Source: Candidatus Flexicrinis affinis (GTDB lineage: Bacteria; Chloroflexota; Anaerolineae; Aggregatilineales; Phototrophicaceae). From it: DNA of 64,000 nt. The translations under genes were made by a program, and so were the position numbers. Position 1 is the first letter of the stretch; each line of letters begins with the position of its first letter. The stretch covers positions 186,001-250,000 of the forward strand of contig JADJWE010000006.1 in assembly GCA_016716525.1 (NCBI GenBank), read 5' to 3'. Below the pieces are notes generated by a model that was given only the letters and a program-made list of their open reading frames with translations, did not search any database and was not told the origin of the DNA. This document shows, piece after piece, positions 17,727-25,862 of the stretch.

Positions 17727-18932
17727 ATGCGCGCATTGGTCATAGCGTTTCTGCTCATTGCTGCGTTTACAGACGGGATCACAGCCCAAGATGACGTCGT
17801 GTTCACGTTCGGGCGCGGTGCGCCGGAAGTCATCGTGTGGGACGATTCCGGCGATTCGTTCTATGTGAAGACGAAATCCGGTTCTGTTTGGGCGTATGAC
17901 GTTGCAACCCTGACCGGACAATCTTCAGATCGGGTCGTGCCGGAGTACGGTTACTACTGGAACGACTCGATGCAAATTGTGGAGGTCGAGTGGCCAAGCA
18001 ACACCGGGCAGTGGCTCGCGGTGACCCGCGGCGCAGGATACTACGGGGCCGTCGAAATCTATGAGGCAGGGGGAAGTGAGCCGACTGCTGTACTCAGAGG
18101 TCATCTGGACGTACAGGGTTTGCGGAGCGTGGCGTGGTCGAATGATGATTCTCGCATCGTTACTTGGGATAGCTACGGCCTCATTCTGGTGTGGGACACA
18201 ACGAGTTTCTCGTCTCTAGGCAGGATCGAGGATCACGTACTTACGCACACCTATGCGTTTAGTTCAGATTCGCGGTGGATCGCTTTGGGCGACAAATACG
18301 GCCGGGCGCGAGTTTTCGATACGACTACTGGCGACCTCGTGCACACGTTCAACAGGGCGCGCTACTACGCCTTGCTGATAACGTGGCAGCCGGATGGCAC
18401 GTACTTGGCAGTCCACACGTACGGGCGCGCAACAACCAGTAAGGTCTACCGTGAGGAGTGGGTTGTCGACATCTACGACACAGCAACAGGTAAGTTCGCC
18501 ACCTCCCTAAACTATGCAATTCCTGTAAATAGTGCAGAATGGCATCCCGACGGTGATTACTTGGTGGCGGCGACTCGTGACGACATCCTCATTTGGAAGC
18601 CCGGATTCTGGAAGGCGCGGAGACTTCCAATCGAACCGCCATTCAGCGCATTCACGTCGGTTTACTTCTCGACCGACCACAAGAGTCTCGTGGCGAACTT
18701 CTCTAACTGCTCACATTCTTCGCATGGCGACATTATCGTTATGGACGCAAAATTGTTCGCGGTCGAGCAGACGATCAGCTGCATTGAGAAACTTCCGCCC
18801 GAGCTGCGACAACCGCGGATCAGCCTGATCAATCGGTGGCAGCCCGGGCACAGTCCAGACGGTCAATTTCAGACCGTGAATGACTGGGGCTCAGGATTTC
18901 GCTTAGTTCGCGTGGCGGAACATGAGAATTAG
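17727..18932 (+). CDS. Secreted WD40-like beta-propeller protein
   Basis: 401 residues. The signal peptide (1-20, ITAQDD) is followed by repeated blades of the type VAWSNDDSRIVTWDSYGLILVWD, FSSDSRWIALGDKYGRARVFD and WHPDGDYLVAATRDDILIWK. That is a six- or seven-bladed propeller with W(S/H)-x-D-G/S turns. No catalytic residues are visible; propellers usually bind partners. It starts a mixed accessory stretch and uses less GC-rich codons than the phn genes. Two further secreted propellers occur at 48293 and 61436. Confidence 0.8.
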   Translation: MRALVIAFLLIAAFTDGITAQDDVVFTFGRGAPEVIVWDDSGDSFYVKTKSGSVWAYDVATLTGQSSDRVVPEYGYYWNDSMQIVEVEWPSNTGQWLAVTRGAGYYGAVEIYEAGGSEPTAVLRGHLDVQGLRSVAWSNDDSRIVTWDSYGLILVWDTTSFSSLGRIEDHVLTHTYAFSSDSRWIALGDKYGRARVFDTTTGDLVHTFNRARYYALLITWQPDGTYLAVHTYGRATTSKVYREEWVVDIYDTATGKFATSLNYAIPVNSAEWHPDGDYLVAATRDDILIWKPGFWKARRLPIEPPFSAFTSVYFSTDHKSLVANFSNCSHSSHGDIIVMDAKLFAVEQTISCIEKLPPELRQPRISLINRWQPGHSPDGQFQTVNDWGSGFRLVRVAEHEN

Positions 18933-18946
18933 CCGCAAGTCCGCGC

Positions 18947-18952
18947 TATAGT
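18947..18952 (+). promoter_or_regulatory. -10 box that would give a leaderless mRNA
   Basis: TATAGT ends six bases before the ATG of the TPR gene (18959), so transcription would begin at or next to the start codon. There is no Shine-Dalgarno sequence. Confidence 0.5.
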
Positions 18953-18958
18953 ATTGGC

Positions 18959-19813
18959 ATGATCGACATCGATTCGCAGTGGGATTACAACGACCCGGCC
19001 GGCTCGGAGATGCGGCTGCGCGCCTTGATTCCGCAGGCCGAGCAGTCCGGCGACCCGGCGCTGGAGGCCGAGCTGCTCACGCAGATTGCGCGGGCGATGG
19101 GCCTGCAAATGCGCTTCGACGAAGCCCACGCCCTGCTTGACGACGCGCAGGCGCTGCTCACGCCGGACATGCCGCGGGCGGCGGTTCGTTTGGCCCTCGA
19201 GCGCGGACGGCTGATCAACACGGCCGGCGATCCGGGGGCGGCGTTCCCGCACTTCGAATGGGCGTGGGGCTATGCGCGCGATACGCAGCAAGACTTCTAC
19301 GCCATCGACGCGGCGCACATGCTGGCGATCGTAACAGGTGGCCGCGCGGCGCTCGACTGGAACGCGCAGGCGCTCGACATCGCCGTCAACAGCAGCGACG
19401 CTCGGGCGCGCAATTGGGCCGGATCGCTGTACAACAACCTCGGCTGGGCGTATCACGATCTGGGCGACTACAACCTCGCCTTGCAGGTGTTCCTCGACGC
19501 CTTGCAGTTCCGCGAGGTGCAGGGCGAGCAGCAGGCGATCCGGATCGCCGCGTGGTGCGTGGGCCGCTGCCTGCGCTCGCTGGAGCTGTACGACGAGGCG
19601 CTGACCATGCAGACCGACCTGCTCGTACAGTACGGCGGCAGCGATCCGAACGGGTACACCGAGGAAGAGATCGGCGAGTGCCTGCTGGCGTTAGGGCGCG
19701 GGCCGGAAGCGCGCAAGCACTTCGCCGCGGCCTACGGCGTCCTCAGCCACGATCCGTGGCTCACCGCCAGCGACCCGGCGCGCATCGAACGGTTGCGGGC
19801 GTTAAGCCGGTAG
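18959..19813 (+). CDS. TPR-repeat protein
   Basis: A 284-residue, all-helical cytoplasmic protein with no signal peptide. Tetratricopeptide-like helix pairs are visible, for example QIARAMGLQMRFDEAHALLD, SLYNNLGWAYHDLGDYNLAL, AWCVGRCLRSLELYDEAL and GECLLALGRGPEARKHF. It is a protein-interaction scaffold; no enzyme motif is seen. Lies downstream of the propeller gene, with a possible leaderless start. Confidence 0.8.
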   Translation: MIDIDSQWDYNDPAGSEMRLRALIPQAEQSGDPALEAELLTQIARAMGLQMRFDEAHALLDDAQALLTPDMPRAAVRLALERGRLINTAGDPGAAFPHFEWAWGYARDTQQDFYAIDAAHMLAIVTGGRAALDWNAQALDIAVNSSDARARNWAGSLYNNLGWAYHDLGDYNLALQVFLDALQFREVQGEQQAIRIAAWCVGRCLRSLELYDEALTMQTDLLVQYGGSDPNGYTEEEIGECLLALGRGPEARKHFAAAYGVLSHDPWLTASDPARIERLRALSR

Positions 19814-19868
19814 ATAGACATGTCCGCATCTTCTCGAGATCGGACTCTGCACGCGATTTCGAGCTCCA

Positions 19869-21614
19869 TTACTTGGCGGCGAGGTAACTCACGACGCGGT
19901 TGATGAACAAGCGTGCTTGACCAAATCTCTCGGGATCGTCGACTTTGCGGAGGGCGTCGGAGATCCATTCCGATTTTGAAGCAGGGAGTCCTCTTTCCCA
20001 GCCTTCAAGTTCTCCGACCGGTACTATGAATAGGCCTATCTCTGCAAGCTCTTGGAGGAGCGTTTTGCACGTTTCATGGGCTTGGCCTTTTAGTGCATTG
20101 ATTCCATGCTGCTTGGGCTGGCTCCACGCGCTTGCTTCCGCGAGTTCGCGATCGATCTTCTTTATAGTCTCAACACTCAGGGATTTACCATTTTCCAGTT
20201 CGTCTGCATGTCGTCGCAGGGTCGTAGCGATAGATGACTTGTCGCGTACAGGCGCAACATGCTTGAGATCTGCATTGATGCTCTCGAATTTCGACTGAAT
20301 CTGCGAAAAATCCTCACCGAGTGACTCGACAACCGACTTGAATCTTGCAGCATCCTGCAATACGTCGAAGTCGGCAATCACGGCCACTGGCACATGCAGC
20401 TCTATGTACGAAGCAGCTAGGGCCGGAAGACCCGCGCTACCAGCACCATGCACAAAGTGGATGTCGATCGGTGCGACACCATCTAGTCCGAGTGCGAGAC
20501 CTTCATAGAATCGACAATCCGCATCTCCTTCGCAAACAATAACACCCTTGTGGAACGCTCCCTGAATTGCATCCGTAGACCTAAGCAACGGCTTTTTCCA
20601 TAGGTGCCGGAGGTCTTGATTGTCGAGTGTATATATACTAGTGGTATTTCCTATTCGTTCGACTCGGCAAATCTGAACTGCACCATCAGAATCGAGAGCC
20701 CCTTTGATGATGTCGCTGCTGTGAGTTGCAACGATTACTTGCCGACCCTCTTGTTGTGCGGTATCGGCCAATAGTCTGCCTAATCTTCGAGCCTGTGGTG
20801 GATGCAAAAACGCTTCCGGCTCGTCGACCAAGAACACCTTGTACGGACTACACCTCAATGCGAGTAGACAACCTAAGAAGCTACGTATGCCGTCACCCTC
20901 TTGCTCCAACGGCGTAGTGCTGTTTCGTAATGCTTTCAGGTAAGTCATGGAAGTTTTGTCATCGTCTACTGTCCACGGAACCTGTTTTCCGATACGTATG
21001 CCGATATCTACCCCAAGCCCCGGATCGAGCATGAGGCTAACATCAAATGCAGCTCCAGTTTCTGAATTGATTGCTTTCAGCACCTGTGAATTAGCTTGTA
21101 AGGCGTGAAACTCATGTTTGGGTGCCTCGTTCAGAACATCGATTCTACGCACCGGCCGTGTCAGGTTCAGCCGCGTTTCAGCATTAAGTGAGCGGATCAG
21201 GAAATGCGCGAACTTCTCATGAAACAGTCCCGAAGTGTATGTTGAAAATGAGTCAACTGGTTTGACAGTTAAACCAGCATTGATCTCTTCTTCGCTTAGT
21301 TTTTCGTCGATCGTGACGAACATCCGCTTACCGCCGTCAATCACGGTCGGGAAGTTCAATCTCATCCAGTCAACCCATTCTCGTGGATTCCCACGCCTAA
21401 CAGTTTCTGCATCTCCTATCACTAGACCTGACGTGCTCGAACGTGTGTCGTGAGTTTGGATCCGCCGCGTGATCTCGCGCAAAATCGTACTCTTACCGGA
21501 GCTATTTGCTCCAATAAGGACAATGAGTGTGTCTGGTGAGAGCGCTATCTCCTTACCATTGAGCAATTTGTGACCTAACCCCGATTCAACGGACGGGCAG
21601 AGTGTCAGGGGCAA
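19869..21614 (-). pseudogene. OLD-family ATPase/TOPRIM nuclease, major C-terminal part, cut by an IS
   Basis: 581 codons from a TTG at 21614 that lies inside the IS. The first 15 residues (to GLGH) are IS-derived and native sequence resumes at KLLNGKEIALS. The ATPase head has Walker A GANSSGKST, Walker B VFLVDEPEAFLHPPQ and ATHSSD. The TOPRIM part has VIVCEGDADCRFYEG (catalytic Glu) and AVIADFDVL (DxD). Such proteins are ATP-regulated nucleases, often phage defence (OLD, GajA, AriA-like ATPases). No UvrD-like partner is adjacent, so a complete Gabija system is not supported. Joining this part to 22808-22956, with the IS and one TTG removed, gives an unbroken frame of 615 residues. AT-richer than neighbours, suggesting transfer. 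Confidence 0.85.
21571..21606 (+). repeat. IS terminal inverted repeat, low-coordinate end
   Basis: Begins TGACCTAACCCC and ends AGAGTGTC. It matches the reverse complement of 22772-22807 with roughly ten mismatches in 36 bases. Confidence 0.9.
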
Positions 21615-22460
21615 GTGAGTTGCTCGAATTCAGCAGGGCTGAGATAGCCCAAGGCTGAATGCCGCCGCTGACGGTTGTACCACACCTCGATGTATTCGAA
21701 GATCGCCTTGCGAGCTGCCGCGCGTGTCGCAAACGGACGGTCGGCGCACTCGGTTTTCAGCGTTCCCCAGAAGCTCTCCTGCATGGCGTTGTCATAGCAG
21801 CGCCCGACATCACTCATGCTGAGGGTCACCTGGTCGTTCTCCAACAGACTCAGGTAGTCGTCGCTGGTGTATTGACTGCCCTGGTCGGAATGGTGCAAGC
21901 GCGGTGCACCACGCCGCCCCACCGCCAGCCTCCACGCGTCACAGACCAGTGTTTTGGTCGGGCGGTCACTCATCGCCCACCCCACAATGCGCCGCGAAAA
22001 CACATCTTGAATGCCTGCCAGATACAGCCATCCCTCGCGGGTCGCGATGTAGGTGATATCCGACAGCCACTTTTCGTTCGACTGCTTGGCCGTGAAGTCG
22101 CCTGCCAGCAGGTTCGGAGCGCGGCGGTGGGTCGCATCGCGCTGGGTAGTCGTCTTGGAAGCGCCGTCGCCCTTTGGTCTGTAAGCCCATCTGGCGCATT
22201 AGCCGCGCAATCCGGTGCTTGCCCGCCCGCTCGCCATGTGCCCGCAGTTCCGCCTGAACGCGCAGCGTGCCATAGGTCTGGCGGCTCGCCTCATGGACCG
22301 CTCGGATCCGTGCGCTCAGCCCGTGATTGGCTTGCGCGCGACGGCTGGGCGTGCGTTTCAGCCAGTCGTAGAACCCGCTCACCGACACCTTCAGCACCGC
22401 ACACAACCGTCGCAGCGGATACACCCTCCGCTCCTCGGCGATGAACCGGTAGCGGCTCAC
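21605..22460 (-). pseudogene. IS3-family transposase OrfB (DDE), frameshifted
   Basis: The integrase-like DDE transposase. From a GTG at 22460 the frame reads VSRYRFIAEERRVYPLRRLC and continues to QTKGRRRF. At about 22157-22160 (TTCC on the minus strand) an extra base shifts the frame. The next frame continues KTTTQRDATHRRAPNLLAGD, EKWLSDITYIATREGWLYL (first Asp), HHSDQGSQYTSDDY (second Asp), QESFWGTLKTE (Glu) and ends HSALGYLSPAEFEQLTCP. All catalytic residues are present, but split across two frames. It is either a real inactivating mutation or a sequencing error. Confidence 0.88.
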
Positions 22461-22744
22461 GACTCCCCCCGCGAGAACACCTGGATGGCTTTTTTTAGGA
22501 TATCCCGCTCCTGCTTGACGATCTCCAGCTCGCGCTTCAACCGCCGCAGCTCCGCTTGCTCCGCCCGCGCTTCGCTCGGTTCCAGCCGCTCGTCCTGCAC
22601 CCGGTAGCGCTGCTGCCACTTGTAGATCAGTCCTGGCGTCAGATCCAAGTCGCGTTCGATCTGCGCAATCGTCCGCGTCTTCTCCGCTACCATCGCCAAC
22701 ACGTCCCGCTTGAACTCCTCGGTGTACTTCTTGTAGCGTCCCAT
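22457..22744 (-). CDS. IS3-family transposase OrfA
   Basis: A 95-residue helix-turn-helix protein. It starts GRYKKYTEEFKRDVLAMVAE, has the DNA-binding helix IAQIERDLDLTPGLIYKW and the leucine-zipper-like end LRRLKRELEIVKQERDILKK. It overlaps the OrfB start codon (GTGA). In this family OrfA binds the terminal repeats and, through -1 frameshifting, supplies the N-terminus of the OrfAB transposase. Confidence 0.93.
   Translation of the reverse strand: MGRYKKYTEEFKRDVLAMVAEKTRTIAQIERDLDLTPGLIYKWQQRYRVQDERLEPSEARAEQAELRRLKRELEIVKQERDILKKAIQVFSRGES
22491..22498 (-). promoter_or_regulatory. A7G slippery site for -1 frameshifting
   Basis: The minus strand reads CTAAAAAAAG. OrfA codons are CTA-AAA-AAA-GCC; moving one base back yields the OrfB frame AAA-AAA-AGC. 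This is the usual programmed frameshift position of IS3-family elements. Confidence 0.8.
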
Positions 22745-22771
22745 CGTCCTCTCCTTACGCTCAGTCTAACG

Positions 22772-22807
22772 GACATTTTCTCCGTCCGCTAAACTGGGGT
22801 AAGGTCA
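22772..22807 (-). repeat. IS terminal inverted repeat, high-coordinate end
   Basis: Read on the minus strand it begins TGACCTTACCCC and contains CGGACGG, as in the other end. Confidence 0.9.
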
Positions 22808-22956
22808 TTGAGCTTGCGAATGTAGAACTCTACGCTACTCGACTCTACTTTGGCACGAACCGGAGCCGCATCAGATTCCGACAATTGTTCACCCCCTGCT
22901 CTGTCGTTGTGCGAGAATAGTTCGCGGAGAAATCTGCGTATCTTGCTCTCTGTCAT
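22808..22956 (-). pseudogene. N-terminal fragment of the OLD-family gene
   Basis: From an ATG at 22956 the minus strand encodes 49 residues, beginning MTESKIRRFLRELFSHND and ending VEFYIRKL. There is no stop before the IS junction. The next codon after the junction, once IS and one TTG are removed, continues KLLNGKEIALSPDTLIVLIG in the same frame. The VEFYIRKLKLLNG segment forms the first beta strand of an ABC-type ATPase, so the fragment belongs to that gene. Total ancestral length is 615 residues. Confidence 0.85.
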
Positions 22957-23275
22957 GTGCGATCGGACTGCATTCCGCTCAGGCTCTTAAGCCGCAACTC
23001 TTGGTTACAATCTGACATTATAGCATTGATAGCAAAGACAAATACGCCCATAATCCTCTACCAACACACTGACACCTTAGCAATCGAAGTGCATCTGCGG
23101 CGATACCCCACCCTTGCCGTTGCGCTGCATTTCCATATAATTCGTTCAGCCGCATGACCCATGTCTGCGGCTAATTTCACACGTCTGGACCGGCCTCCGG
23201 CGTCGGCACTACGGTGTCGCGGGGGGCGGGATGAAGGGCGTGATCGTCGAAACGCCAACACAAGGAGTAGTACCC
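22957..23275. promoter_or_regulatory. Divergent promoter region between the OLD gene and rpsB
   Basis: A 319-base stretch without a gene. Toward rpsB there is TTGCCG at 23114-23119, a 16-bp spacer and TATAAT at 23136-23141, leaving a leader of about 125 bases. Toward the OLD gene the minus strand has TATAAT at 23022-23017, about 60 bases before its ATG. GGTGTCGCGGGGGG precedes the rpsB ribosome-binding site. No ORF or RNA gene is seen. Confidence 0.65.
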
Positions 23276-24154
23276 ATGCCGTCCAAGGTCACGATGCGCG
23301 ACCTGCTGGAAACTGGCGTCCACTTCGGGCATCGCACCCAGAAGTGGAACCCCAAGATGTCCCCGTTTATCTACACCGCCCGCAATGGCATCCACATCAT
23401 CGACCTGCGCCAGACGTTGACCAACCTCAACGCCTATTTCGACATGGTCGCGGAAGTTGTGCGTAAGGGCGGCACCATCCTGTTTGTCGGCACCAAGCGG
23501 CAGGCGCAGGAGACGGTGTTCAAGGCGGCTGTCGACTGCGGCATGCCGTACATCAACGAGCGTTGGCTCGGCGGCACGCTGACCAACTGGCGCACCATCA
23601 AGGAGCGCATCGACACGCTCAAGAAGCTGGAAGCCCGCCGCGACAAGGGCGAGTTCAGCCTGCTGACCAAGCGCGAAGCCCTGATGCTTCAGCGCGAGAT
23701 CGACATCCTGAATCAGCGCCTCGGCGGCATCAAGGACATGAAGCGCCTGCCCGAGATGCTGGTCATCGTCGACACCAAGCGCGAAGAAACGGCCATCAAG
23801 GAAGCCAACGCGCTCAACATCCCGGTGCTTGCGCTGGTCGATACCAACTGCAACCCGGACGTGATCGACTACATCATCCCCGGCAACGATGACGCCATGC
23901 GCGCCATCAAGCTGGTGGTCGACGCCATCGCCGATGCCGTGAAGGAAGGCAAGGCGATGCGTAAGGCCGAAGACGAAAGCTTTGACGACGACGCCGTCAG
24001 CGCCGCCGCCCCCGTCATCGACTACGAAGAGGAAGACGAGGACGAGGACGACGAGCGGTATCTGGGTAAGTCCACCCTCGCCAAACTTCGTGACGCCAAA
24101 CTCTTCGACGAAGGCGGAGACGAGGAAAGCGCGGAAAGCGCGGACGACGAATAA
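23276..24154 (+). CDS. rpsB: 30S ribosomal protein S2
   Basis: A 292-residue component of the small ribosomal subunit. Diagnostic segments are MRDLLETGVHFGHRTQKWNP, GGTILFVGTKRQAQETVF, YINERWLGGTLTNW and LPEMLVIVDTKREETAIKEA. ATG 23276 is chosen since AAGGAG precedes it by 8 bases and S2 homologues start here. After about residue 240 there is an extra tail, strongly acidic (EEEDEDEDDERY), then STLAKLRDAKLFDEGGDEE. Ends 75 bases before tsf. Confidence 0.97.
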   Translation: MPSKVTMRDLLETGVHFGHRTQKWNPKMSPFIYTARNGIHIIDLRQTLTNLNAYFDMVAEVVRKGGTILFVGTKRQAQETVFKAAVDCGMPYINERWLGGTLTNWRTIKERIDTLKKLEARRDKGEFSLLTKREALMLQREIDILNQRLGGIKDMKRLPEMLVIVDTKREETAIKEANALNIPVLALVDTNCNPDVIDYIIPGNDDAMRAIKLVVDAIADAVKEGKAMRKAEDESFDDDAVSAAAPVIDYEEEDEDEDDERYLGKSTLAKLRDAKLFDEGGDEESAESADDE

Positions 24155-24162
24155 GGCACACC

Positions 24163-24192
24163 CAGCCCACCGCAACCGCGATGGGCTGTTTT
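24163..24192 (+). terminator. Hairpin between rpsB and tsf
   Basis: CAGCCCA and TGGGCTG, extended by CGC/GCG past one mismatch, then four T. A moderate stem, probably partial termination or mRNA processing rather than full arrest. Confidence 0.5.
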
Positions 24193-24229
24193 ACGACAAC
24201 CAGCCGAACCACAGGCGATAGGAGCAGAA

Positions 24230-24850
24230 ATGGCTGAAATCACCGCACAAATGGTCAAGGACCTGCGTGAAATGACCGGCGCAGGCCCCTTGGACTGCAA
24301 GAAGGCGCTCGAACAGTTCGCCGGCGACATGAACAAGGCCGCCGACTTCCTGCGCGAGAAGGGCCTCGCGAAGGCCGCCAAGAAGCTGGGCGCAGGCCGC
24401 ACCATGAACGAAGGTCTGATCGAGACCTACCTGCACTTCAACAAGCGCCTCGGCGTGATGGTCGAAGTCAACTGCGAGACCGACTTCGTGGCCGCGACCG
24501 ACGCGTTCAAGAACTTCTGCCGCGAACTGGCGATGCATATCGCGTCGCTGTCGCCGGAATACGTCAGGCGCGAGGACGTGCCCGAGGCGATCGTCGCCAA
24601 GGAGCGCGAAATTCAGACCCACCGCGCTGTCGAAGAAGGCAAGCCGCCCGCCATCGCCGAGAAGGTGGCCGAGGGCCGCATGGCCAAGTTCTTCGAGGAG
24701 ATCGTGCTGATGGAGCAGCAGTACTTCCGCGACGACTCGAAGACGATTCAGCAGTTTCTACAGGAAACGGTGGCCGAGGTCGGCGAGAGCATCCAGATCG
24801 CCCGCTTTGTGCGCTTCGCACTCGGACAGGGTGGCGCTGACACCGAATAG
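24230..24850 (+). CDS. tsf: Elongation factor Ts
   Basis: A 206-residue guanine-nucleotide exchange factor for EF-Tu. The N-terminal UBA-like region reads VKDLREMTGAGPLDCKKALE, followed by AADFLREKGLAKAAKKLGAG and the EF-Ts core VEVNCETDFVAATDAFKNF. Shorter than the E. coli protein (283) and close to the Thermus type: it has the C-terminal module with YFRDDSKTIQQFLQETVAEVG but not the long coiled-coil domain. GGAG is 6 bases before the ATG. Second gene of rpsB-tsf-pyrH. Confidence 0.96.
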   Translation: MAEITAQMVKDLREMTGAGPLDCKKALEQFAGDMNKAADFLREKGLAKAAKKLGAGRTMNEGLIETYLHFNKRLGVMVEVNCETDFVAATDAFKNFCRELAMHIASLSPEYVRREDVPEAIVAKEREIQTHRAVEEGKPPAIAEKVAEGRMAKFFEEIVLMEQQYFRDDSKTIQQFLQETVAEVGESIQIARFVRFALGQGGADTE

Positions 24851-24856
24851 TTGTGG

Positions 24857-24953
24857 TATACTGCGTTCCGATGCGAACGAATTTCCACACCCACTTCGCT
24901 GTCCAAACAGCCCACCGCATGGGGATTAGCCAATGTGCTAGTCCCCTTTTTTT
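24857..24953 (+). promoter_or_regulatory. -10 box and terminator in the tsf-pyrH leader
   Basis: TATACT at 24857-24862 is followed, 58 bases later, by a 10-bp stem (GGGGATTAGC / GCTAGTCCCC, loop CAATGT, 24921-24946) and seven T (24947-24953). The hairpin may end tsf transcription. Lying between a promoter-like box and pyrH, it could also attenuate pyrH or end a short RNA. Confidence 0.7.
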
Positions 24954-24994
24954 GCCTGCCGACCGTGTCAGCATCGTTCGTTGAAGGGGACTCC

Positions 24995-25786
24995 ATGATG
25001 ATCGAATCGACCACTGAAGCCGCCGTTGACGCCTCTCAGGAAGTGCCGGTAACCCCGCCCGGGCCGTACCGGCGAATTGTGCTTAAGCTGAGCGGTGAAG
25101 CGCTCAATGGCCCGCAGGGCTTCGGCATCGACACCAATCGTGCCGAAGTGATCGCCCACAAAATCCGCGAAGTCCACGAGCTGGGCGTACAGATCGGGGT
25201 CGTGATCGGTGCAGGCAACCTGTGGCGCGGAACGACCGGCACCAAGCGCGGCATGGAGCAATCGACCGCCGACCACATGGGCATGATCGCCACCGTCATG
25301 AACGGGCTGGCGCTGCAAGACGCGCTGGAACGCATCGGCATCGCCACCCGCGTGCAGACCGCCGTCAGTATGAACGCCATCGCCGAGCCGTACATCCGCC
25401 TGCGCGCAATCCGCCACATGGAAAAAGGGCGCGTCGTCATCATGACCGGCGGCACCGGCAACCCGTACTTCACCACCGACACCGCTGCCGCCCTGCGCGC
25501 TATGGAAATCGACGCCGACATCGTCATCAAGGCAACGAAGGTCAACGGCGTGTACAGCGCCGACCCGAAGAAAGACCCGACCGCCCAGCGATTTACGCAT
25601 CTCAGCTACGATCAGGTGCTGTCCAGCCGCTTCGAAGTGATGGACATGACCGCCTTCGCGCTGTGCCGCGAAAACGACATGCCGATCCTCGTACTGGACT
25701 TTGAGGCCGAGGGCGACCTGGTGCGAGCGATCAAGGGCGATACCTCGGTCGGCACGCTGGTCAGCCACGAGGGCGGGCTGCTGTAG
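24995..25786 (+). CDS. pyrH: UMP kinase
   Basis: Phosphorylates UMP to UDP in pyrimidine nucleotide synthesis (amino-acid kinase fold, hexameric). Shows RRIVLKLSGEALNG, VIGAGNLWRG, DHMGMIATVMNGLALQDAL, VIMTGGTGNPYFTTDTAAAL, ATKVNGVYSADPKK and MDMTAFALCRENDMPI. ATG 24995 (or the adjacent 24998) follows AAGGGGA; the longer upstream frame runs through the terminator and is rejected. 263 residues with an extra N-terminal stretch of about 24. frr, which often follows, is not here. Confidence 0.95.
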   Translation: MMIESTTEAAVDASQEVPVTPPGPYRRIVLKLSGEALNGPQGFGIDTNRAEVIAHKIREVHELGVQIGVVIGAGNLWRGTTGTKRGMEQSTADHMGMIATVMNGLALQDALERIGIATRVQTAVSMNAIAEPYIRLRAIRHMEKGRVVIMTGGTGNPYFTTDTAAALRAMEIDADIVIKATKVNGVYSADPKKDPTAQRFTHLSYDQVLSSRFEVMDMTAFALCRENDMPILVLDFEAEGDLVRAIKGDTSVGTLVSHEGGLL

Positions 25787-25826
25787 GAAGTTTGCAGACG
25801 CCAGTTTCAGTTATCAGGGACACAGT

Positions 25827-25858
25827 ACGGGCGCGGGAGACTGCGCCCGTTTGATTCT
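25827..25858 (+). terminator. Rho-independent terminator after pyrH
   Basis: Stem ACGGGCGC / GCGCCCGT with loop GGGAGACT, followed by TTGATTCTGA. The tail TTGATTCTG recurs in two other terminators of the window. Confidence 0.8.
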
Positions 25859-25862
25859 GAGG

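Larger units (their letters stand above)
21571..22807 (-). mobile_element. IS3-family insertion sequence, 1237 bp
   Basis: Ends are TGACCT...AGGTCA, with imperfect terminal inverted repeats of about 36 bp. The flanks carry a 3-bp direct repeat, TTG at 21568-21570 and 22808-22810. It encodes OrfA and OrfB of the IS3 type with an A7G slippery site between them. OrfB carries an additional frameshift, so this copy is probably not autonomous. The insertion splits the OLD-family gene. Confidence 0.95.

Noticed and set aside
19869..22956. Gabija or another complete OLD-based defence system
   Set aside because: No UvrD/GajB-like helicase or other partner is adjacent, and the nuclease gene is split by an IS.
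24851..24994. tRNA or other structured RNA between tsf and pyrH
   Set aside because: No cloverleaf or CCA end; the only strong fold is the terminator hairpin.
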